In this document: one piece after another, positions 58,596-64,000 of the stretch | Numbering within the stretch: the first letter of the stretch is position 1 | Layout: each line of letters starts with the position of its first letter | Assembly: GCF_021117295.1 (NCBI RefSeq) | Contig: NZ_CP088247.1 | Location: 1,471,001 to 1,535,000, forward strand | Direction: 5' to 3' | From: Methylorubrum sp. B1-46 | GTDB lineage: Bacteria > Pseudomonadota > Alphaproteobacteria > Rhizobiales > Beijerinckiaceae | DNA: 64,000 nucleotides | The notes under the pieces: model-generated | Seen by the model: only the letters and a program-made list of their open reading frames with translations | Databases searched by the model: none | Told to the model about the DNA's origin: nothing | Translations under genes and position numbers: made by a program

Positions 58596-59857
58596 TGCGG
58601 CCCGCCCCCGCACGGTCTCGTGCTCGCGCTCGTGCCAGTGCCCGTCTCCGTCTCGGCGCGGTCCTGCGCCGCGCCGGGTGGGTCATCGCCCTCGCGGCGG
58701 CCGGGCCGGCCGCTGCCCAACAACCCGCACAGCAGCCGTCGCCCGCGCAGGCGGCGCAGCCGGCGGTTCAGCAGTCGGAAGCCACCACGGTGCCGCCCGC
58801 GACCGCCCTGCCGAGCCCGCCGCGCCCCGAGGCGCCGGCGCGGACCGATGCCGGGCCGTCCCTTGCCAACACGCTCGGCGACGACGCGGCCTGGCGCGCC
58901 TACCGGGCGCGGTTCGTCACCGAGCAGGGCCGGATCGTCGACACCGCCAACGGCATGATCAGCCACAGCGAGGGCCAGGGCTACGGCATGCTGATCGCGG
59001 TCGCGGCCGGCGACCGGGTCGCGTTCGAGCGGATCTGGGGCTGGACCCGCGCCAACCTGATGGTGCGTTCCGACGAGTTGCTGGCCTGGCGCTGGGCCCC
59101 CGACCACCGCCCGGCGGTGGCCGACATGAACAACGCCACCGACGGCGACATCCTCGTCGCCTGGGCTCTGACCGAGGCGGCGGAGGCCTGGGGCGAGCCG
59201 TCCTACCGCACCGCCGCGCGCCGCATCGCCGTCGAGTTCGGCCGCAAGACCATCCTGTTCAAGGATCCGCACGGGGCGCTCCTGCTGCCGGCGGTCTCCG
59301 GCTTCTCCGCCCGCGAGCGCGCCGACGGGCCGCTCATCAACCTGTCCTACTGGGTCTTTCCCGCCTTCCAGCGGCTGGCGATCGTCGCGCCTGAATACGA
59401 CTGGGCCTCGCTGATCCGCAGCGGCCTCGACTTCCTGCGCCAGTCCCGCTTCGGCCCGAGCAGCCTGCCGACCGAGTGGATCTCGGCCAAGGAGGCCCTT
59501 CGCCCCGCCGACGGCTTCCCGCCGCTGTTCTCCTACAACGCGATCCGCGTGCCGCTCTATCTCGCCTGGGCCGGGGTCGGGCGGCCGGAGGATTACGCGC
59601 CCTTCAAGACGCTGTGGGGCGGGATCGACCGCGAGCGCCTGCCGATCGTCGACACCCGGGACGGGCAGCCGGTCGAGTGGCTGAGCGAGGTCGGCTACAC
59701 GGCGATTCCCGCGCTCACCGCCTGCGCCGCCGACGGCACGCCCTTTCCCGAACCGTTAAGGACGGTGCAGGACAATCAGAACTACTATCCGACCACCCTC
59801 CACCTTCTCGCGCTGATCGCGGCCCGGATGCGGTATCCGTCATGCGTGAAATCCTGA
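58595..59857 (+). CDS. bcsZ: Periplasmic endo-1,4-beta-glucanase BcsZ (GH8)
   Basis: 420-aa exported glycoside hydrolase of family 8 that trims cellulose in transit. After a signal peptide (GWVIALAAAGPAAAQ) and a Gln/Pro/Ala-rich spacer, the (alpha/alpha)6 barrel shows the general acid Glu in ISHSEGQGYGML and the base Asp in NNATDGDILVAWAL. Both residues are kept. Its ATG overlaps the bcsB stop by one base. BcsZ is found in nearly every bcs operon and affects fibre quality. Confidence 0.93.
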   Translation: MRPAPARSRARARASARLRLGAVLRRAGWVIALAAAGPAAAQQPAQQPSPAQAAQPAVQQSEATTVPPATALPSPPRPEAPARTDAGPSLANTLGDDAAWRAYRARFVTEQGRIVDTANGMISHSEGQGYGMLIAVAAGDRVAFERIWGWTRANLMVRSDELLAWRWAPDHRPAVADMNNATDGDILVAWALTEAAEAWGEPSYRTAARRIAVEFGRKTILFKDPHGALLLPAVSGFSARERADGPLINLSYWVFPAFQRLAIVAPEYDWASLIRSGLDFLRQSRFGPSSLPTEWISAKEALRPADGFPPLFSYNAIRVPLYLAWAGVGRPEDYAPFKTLWGGIDRERLPIVDTRDGQPVEWLSEVGYTAIPALTACAADGTPFPEPLRTVQDNQNYYPTTLHLLALIAARMRYPSCVKS

Positions 59858-61821
59858 CGCCCTCCGCGGCCGCGCTCGCCGCACTCCTCCTGACCGCGGG
59901 CTCTGGGCCCGCCGCGGCTCAAGGCGGCGCGCAGCCGGCGCCCGAGGCCGCCCCACGCCTGATCTACGGCGACGGCGCCCGCGCGCCCGCGATCGTGGTC
60001 GATCCAGAGACCGGCGGCACGCCCGGCATGGTCGATGAGAGTGCCTTGCGCTACTACGCCTCGCAGAAGCAGACCGCGCGGATGAAGGCCGAGATCGCGC
60101 GGCTGAAGCGGCTCTATCCGGGCTGGACCGAGCCCTCCGACCTCGACACCCTGCAGCCAAGTCCGCCCGAGGAGGCGCCGCTGTGGGACCTCTTCACCGC
60201 CGGGCGCTTCCAGGACCTGCGCGCGGCGATCACCAACCGCCGCTCGCTCGAACCGAACTGGCAGCCCTCGGAGGAGCTCGCGCGCAAGCTCCGCCGGGCC
60301 GAGTTCCGCAACAGCATCAAGGCCGCCGCCGAGCGGAACGCTTCGGGCAAGAACGCCGAGGAGGTGGTCGCGCTCTACCGCGCCGATCCCGGCGCCCTCG
60401 ACCCGACCGACCTCGAAAGCCTCTGGATCATCGCCGACGCGCTCGCCGCCACGGGGGCCACCGAGGACGCATTCGATCTCTACAAGTCCGTCCTCGACGG
60501 CAGCGCCGATGCGGGCGCGCGGCTCGCCACGATCCAGAAGGCGATGGGCCATCTCAAGATGGATCAGGCCGAGCGGCTCATCGCCATGGGGCGCACCGTC
60601 TCGGAGGGCGTCTCGGAATTCGACGCGATCCGCCTCGACATCACCCGCGCCCGCATCGCCGCCTTCCTGCACGACGAGCCGGCCCAGACGCCGACGCTCG
60701 CCGACCTCACCGCCTTCCAGGCCTACGCCCGCAAGAGCGGCGACCCGAGCCAGACCGGCCTGCTCGGCTGGTACGCCTACAAGAGGCGCCAGTTCCGCGA
60801 GGCGCTGGAATGGTTCAAGCTCGCCATCGGCCGCGGCGGCGACGCCATGGTCGCCCACGGCCTCGCCCACACCTTGCGCGAACTCAACATGCTGCGCGAG
60901 GCCGAAGAGGTGGCTTACGCCTGGCGCGACCGCTTCGTCGGCAACGAGTTGCTGTTCATCGACGTGCTCGAACGCAAGCTCACCCAGGCCAACCCGCCCT
61001 TCATCGAGCCGGCCCGGATCGAGCGCTACGCCAAGGTCGTGATCGCCTCGGCCTCCGGCGAGGGCGCGCAGGGGCTGGCGTGGTACGCCTACAATTCCTG
61101 CCAGTTCGACACGGCGCTCGAATGGTTTCAGCGCGCCGTCGCCTGGATGCCGAGCGAGACCACGGTGTTCGGCTACGCTCTCACGCTCCAGCGTCTCAAG
61201 CGCCAACGCTCCTATCTCGAGGTCGTGAACCGCTACGACGGCCTGTTTCCGAAGGTCGTCGATTTGCTGTTCCGCGAGGATCCCGGCGGGCCGCCCCTGC
61301 CCTGTGCCGCCCCGCAGCCACCGGCCCGGTCCCCGGCGCAGGCGAAGACCGAGCCGAAGCCCGACGTCCCCTCCTACGGGCGCGTGCCGCGGCCGGACGC
61401 CGCCACGGTCGGCGCCCAGGCCGGCACGGTGCCGGCGGCGGTGCAGCGCGGCGAATTTCCGCTGAGCGTGCCCCTCGACAACCCCTTGCGCTACCCGCCG
61501 GGGTCGCTGCAGCGGGCGCTCTCCGAACCGGCCGCGCCCGGCTCGTACGCCCGCGAGCCCGTGACCGCGCGGCCGCCGCTGGTGGCGCGGCGGGTAAACG
61601 GGGCGGGGCCGATGCCCTACGAGCGCTACGGCTTCACCCTGCTGCCGGGCTATAACGGTCTCGACAAGCCCGAGGGGCTCTCCCCGGCGCCGCCCGGTAC
61701 GCTGTGGCAGGACCAGCAGGCCGAGCGCGGCCGGGCCGCGTCGAACCCGGAGAGCGACCGCTTCTCGGTGCCCTCCCGCCTCTCCTCCGGGACCGGGCCG
61801 AACGGGAAGGGCTTTCCGTGA
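59842..61821 (+). CDS. bcsK: TPR-rich cellulose export protein, BcsK-like
   Basis: 659-aa exported protein. Signal peptide (AAALAALLLTAGSGPAAAQ), then helical TPR/Sel1-like repeats (GLLGWYAYKRRQFREALEWF and GLAWYAYNSCQFDTALEWFQ are clear copies), then a Pro-rich tail. It takes the position of BcsC but has no C-terminal outer-membrane barrel. Rhizobiales type III operons carry a TPR protein named BcsK here, which fits. It overlaps bcsZ by 16 bases and the next gene by 4. Confidence 0.7.
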   Translation: MREILTPSAAALAALLLTAGSGPAAAQGGAQPAPEAAPRLIYGDGARAPAIVVDPETGGTPGMVDESALRYYASQKQTARMKAEIARLKRLYPGWTEPSDLDTLQPSPPEEAPLWDLFTAGRFQDLRAAITNRRSLEPNWQPSEELARKLRRAEFRNSIKAAAERNASGKNAEEVVALYRADPGALDPTDLESLWIIADALAATGATEDAFDLYKSVLDGSADAGARLATIQKAMGHLKMDQAERLIAMGRTVSEGVSEFDAIRLDITRARIAAFLHDEPAQTPTLADLTAFQAYARKSGDPSQTGLLGWYAYKRRQFREALEWFKLAIGRGGDAMVAHGLAHTLRELNMLREAEEVAYAWRDRFVGNELLFIDVLERKLTQANPPFIEPARIERYAKVVIASASGEGAQGLAWYAYNSCQFDTALEWFQRAVAWMPSETTVFGYALTLQRLKRQRSYLEVVNRYDGLFPKVVDLLFREDPGGPPLPCAAPQPPARSPAQAKTEPKPDVPSYGRVPRPDAATVGAQAGTVPAAVQRGEFPLSVPLDNPLRYPPGSLQRALSEPAAPGSYAREPVTARPPLVARRVNGAGPMPYERYGFTLLPGYNGLDKPEGLSPAPPGTLWQDQQAERGRAASNPESDRFSVPSRLSSGTGPNGKGFP

Positions 61822-62843
61822 GATCGCGTCTCCTCCGGCCCCTCGCGGCGGCGGCTCTGCTGCTGACGGGTCCCGTCTTGATCCAGTCCGCCTCGGCCCA
61901 GTCCGCGCCGGTGCTGCGCCTGCCCGGCGCCGGCCCGGTCGCGGGCGTCGTCGAGACGCGTCTGCGCGACGGGTTCGACCAGCGCATCCGCTTCGAGGGC
62001 GGCGACGGCCGCAACCATGCCGAGATCGCCCTGCGCAACGAGACCGGCGACCTCCTGCTCGCCTTCCCGCCGCGGCTGGCCAAGCCGAGCCAGTTCGGCA
62101 TCGAGGGCGAGATCGCCGTCCGCTTTCCCGGCCAGCCCCTTCGCGTGGTCGCGCCGCGGCGCAACGGCTACGGACCGGTCGGCCTCGCGCTCGGCACCGA
62201 CTGCCTCTACGCTTGGCAGTGGTTCGAGCGGGCGAGCGCGGCGCAACGGGTCGCGAGGAGCGGCGGCTTGTTCGACGGGTCGGTGGCCCCGACCGCGGGC
62301 CGACGCGCGCTCTCCTTGAGAATTCGGCTGTGCCGCACGGCGCAGGCGAGCCTCGACGATCTCGTCGCCGCGGTCGAGCGGATGACCATCAACCTTCCCG
62401 GCGTGTCCGGCGGCCGGACCGCGGCCCGTCCGCGCCCGGCCGCGGTCCGGCGTGAAAGGGCCGCGCCGGCAAAGAGGCAGGCCGCCCGGCCCGCATCCAG
62501 CGAAGCGCCCACTGACGCCGCACCGAAATCGGCGACCGTGCCTCCGGCCCAGCCGCAAGCTGCGCCGCCGCTCCGGCCGCCGGCACCGACACCGCCCGAC
62601 AGCGGCGGGCGCCGCTACCTCGCCCCCACCACGCCGCAGGGTGCCACCCCGGCAACCGACCCACAGGCCACGACCCCGGCGGGGGGCGCACAGCGCTACA
62701 TCACCGATGTGCCCAAACCGGCCGAGGGCGCGGGCGGCGGGCTGATGCCGAGCCCGGCTCCGGGCCGCACGACCGGAGAGAGTCTGTCGCGCGATCTCCC
62801 GGCGGAGGCCTATCGCCCCGCACCGGGCCGCACCGGGCCCTGA
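61818..62843 (+). CDS. bcsN: Cellulose locus protein, BcsN-like, Pro-rich C-terminus
   Basis: 341-aa exported protein starting with GTG that overlaps the upstream stop (GTGA). After a signal peptide (LRPLAAAALLLTGPVLIQSA) comes a beta-rich domain (LPGAGPVAGVVETRLRDGFDQ; VGLALGTDCLYAWQWFE) and a long Pro/Ala/Arg linker ending near residue 340. The beta domain resembles BcsN of Rhizobiales, but I hold this as tentative. It ends the bcs operon; a composite repeat follows directly. Confidence 0.55.
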   Translation: MRSRLLRPLAAAALLLTGPVLIQSASAQSAPVLRLPGAGPVAGVVETRLRDGFDQRIRFEGGDGRNHAEIALRNETGDLLLAFPPRLAKPSQFGIEGEIAVRFPGQPLRVVAPRRNGYGPVGLALGTDCLYAWQWFERASAAQRVARSGGLFDGSVAPTAGRRALSLRIRLCRTAQASLDDLVAAVERMTINLPGVSGGRTAARPRPAAVRRERAAPAKRQAARPASSEAPTDAAPKSATVPPAQPQAAPPLRPPAPTPPDSGGRRYLAPTTPQGATPATDPQATTPAGGAQRYITDVPKPAEGAGGGLMPSPAPGRTTGESLSRDLPAEAYRPAPGRTGP

Positions 62844-62845
62844 AA

Positions 62846-62943
62846 GCATCGTCCCGAAAGGTGGCCGCCGGCTTTCGGGAAAAGACGATGCAAAAACAAC
62901 GATCTAGAGCATCGTCCTGGATCCGATATCCAGGATGATGCTC
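62846..62943. repeat. Composite palindromic repeat (B unit plus A unit) after the cellulose operon
   Basis: B unit GCATCGTCCCGAAAGGTGG ... GCTTTCGGGAAAAGACGATGC (62846-62891), spacer AAAAACAACGATCTA, A unit GAGCATCGTCCTGGAT and ATCCAGGATGATGCTC (one mismatch). It starts two bases after the stop of the last bcs gene. It is the same composite as at 38857-38955 in opposite orientation. Confidence 0.9.
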
Positions 62944-62958
62944 GAGCCGAGCGGACGC

Positions 62959-64000
62959 TCAAACCCAAGTGAGGGCGAGGCCGCTCAAGGCCGTGAACAC
63001 GACGACACTCCAGGGCGGCGCCTTCCAGACGGTCAGCAGGACGAAGGCGAGCGCGGCGAGGGCAAAATCGCGGGGTGAGCCGACCACACCGGTCCAAACC
63101 GGATCGTAGAGGGCCGCGCCCAGGATGCCGACGACGGCCGCGTTGGTTCCGCGCATCGCCGCCCGCGCCGCCGGCCGCGACCGGACGGCATCCCAGAACG
63201 GCAGCGTTCCGTAGACGAGCAGGAGGCCGGGCAGGAAGATCGCGATCAGCGCGAGGGCGGCGCCGATGACACCGTTCGGGCCCGGCTGTGCCACCGCTCC
63301 GAGATAGGCGGCCACCGTGAAGAGTGGTCCCGGAACGGCTTGGGCTGCGCCGTAGCCGGCCAGGAAGGCATCCGGCGACACCCAGCCCGGCTCGACGAGG
63401 GCCGAGCGCAGCAGCGGCAGCACGACGTGGCCGCCGCCGAAGACGAAGGCACCGGAGCGATAAAAGGCGTCCGCCACGGCCAGGGCCTGGGCACCGAGCG
63501 TCTGTGCGAGGAGGGGCAATCCGATCAGCAGGAGCAGGAAGACGGCGAGCGCGACGCTACCGGCCCGGCGCGTGACCGGAACGGCGCGCGCGCCGCTGCC
63601 CGGCCCGTCATCCGAGCGGCAGAGGACGAGGCCCGCCAACGCACCGAGGGCGATCGCCAGGACCTGGCTGAACGCCGTTGGGGCGAAGACCGTCAGCAGA
63701 AGCGCCCCGAGAGCGAGCGAGGCCCGCGACCGATCGGGGGCGAGCGACCGGGCCATGCCCCAGACCGCCTGCGCGACCACCGCCACGGCCACGAGCTTCA
63801 GTCCGTGGATCAGTCCTCCGCCGACCGGGCCGGAGATCGCGTCCGCGCCGTAGGCGAAGGCCAGAAGCAGAAGGGCTGAGGGCAGTGTGAAGGCTGTCCA
63901 AGCCGCAAGACCGCCTAGAAGTCCTCCGCCCCGCAGGAGCCCCAAGGCAAACCCGACCTGACTCGAAGCCGGCCCTGGCAGGAACTGGCAGAGTGCGACC
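62959..64000 (-). CDS. chrA: Chromate transporter ChrA (N-terminus outside the window)
   Basis: Membrane transporter of the CHR family that exports chromate. The frame stays open to the window edge, where it reads CQFLPGPASSQVGFALGLLR, the family's first signature. The second half has the repeated signature SGAFVFGGGHVVLPLL and GYGAAQAVPGPLFTVAAYLG, showing a long, duplicated-type CHR protein. About 347 codons are seen, some 40-60 more expected. It is not linked functionally to the cellulose operon. The true start is not visible; an ATG at 63943-63945 is internal. Confidence 0.9.
   Translation of the reverse strand, partial: VALCQFLPGPASSQVGFALGLLRGGGLLGGLAAWTAFTLPSALLLLAFAYGADAISGPVGGGLIHGLKLVAVAVVAQAVWGMARSLAPDRSRASLALGALLLTVFAPTAFSQVLAIALGALAGLVLCRSDDGPGSGARAVPVTRRAGSVALAVFLLLLIGLPLLAQTLGAQALAVADAFYRSGAFVFGGGHVVLPLLRSALVEPGWVSPDAFLAGYGAAQAVPGPLFTVAAYLGAVAQPGPNGVIGAALALIAIFLPGLLLVYGTLPFWDAVRSRPAARAAMRGTNAAVVGILGAALYDPVWTGVVGSPRDFALAALAFVLLTVWKAPPWSVVVFTALSGLALTWV

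Noticed and set aside
1..64000. CRISPR arrays, tRNA genes, insertion sequences, prophage genes
   Set aside because: Looked for regular spacers, cloverleaf-type ends and transposase-like frames; none was convincing.

Overview
The window is high-GC (roughly 70% by eye), densely coded DNA. Its gene families point to an alphaproteobacterium of the Rhizobiales/Hyphomicrobiales, most likely Methylobacteriaceae (Methylobacterium/Methylorubrum). The pointers are a Fnr with a CAAC-x7-C cluster, an HWE-type histidine kinase, an Agrobacterium-like cellulose operon with BcsS and no BcsC barrel, and dispersed palindromes. The genus is an inference. No tRNA, rRNA, CRISPR array, transposase or phage gene was seen.

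Layout. (1) 1-7478, minus strand: a complete urease operon read ureA-ureB-ureC-crcB-crcB-ureE-ureF-ureG-ureD-urea transporter, with two fluoride-channel genes inside it. (2) 8053-13152, plus: a stand-alone CheB, a giant CheB-CheR-PAS-HWE histidine kinase and a single-domain response regulator. (3) 14148-19477: a TetR repressor divergent from an RND efflux pair, with a near-perfect operator palindrome between them. (4) 19598-37482: a type II secretion system in several blocks on both strands (gspG; gspO; gspFE; gspLM and a gspC-like gene; gspD; gspHIJK). These blocks are interrupted by a NikR-like regulator, a ParDE module, and a Sco-like protein plus a secreted copper-radical oxidase with a duplicated ricin-type lectin. 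(5) 37720-46380: a microaerobic block of universal stress protein, small cytochrome c, Fnr, and divergent cydDC and cydABX with an FNR box between them. (6) 46642-52031: DeoR regulator, amidase, degenerate hybrid kinase. (7) 52330-62843: a cellulose locus bcsS, bcsA-bcsB-bcsZ-bcsK-like-bcsN-like. (8) 62959 to the right edge: partial ChrA chromate transporter.

How it works together. Urea enters through the transporter, urease makes ammonia, and UreE/F/G/D load nickel; the CrcB channels would export fluoride, a urease inhibitor. The type II system probably exports the copper oxidase, which has all five active-site residues, and the Sco-like protein may supply its copper. Fnr probably drives cydABX/cydDC and the usp/cytochrome pair at low oxygen. 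The Bcs machine makes and trims cellulose.

The most interesting signals are: a NikR in which all four high-affinity nickel ligands are replaced but which has gained a His-rich tail; a Sco/copper-radical-oxidase/type II secretion cassette 20 kb from a cellulose operon, recalling the Streptomyces Sco-GlxA-CslA system; a pentapeptide-like 15-bp repeat forming the UreG C-terminus; and a composite palindromic repeat found at four places, once as the translated leader of pseudopilin GspH.
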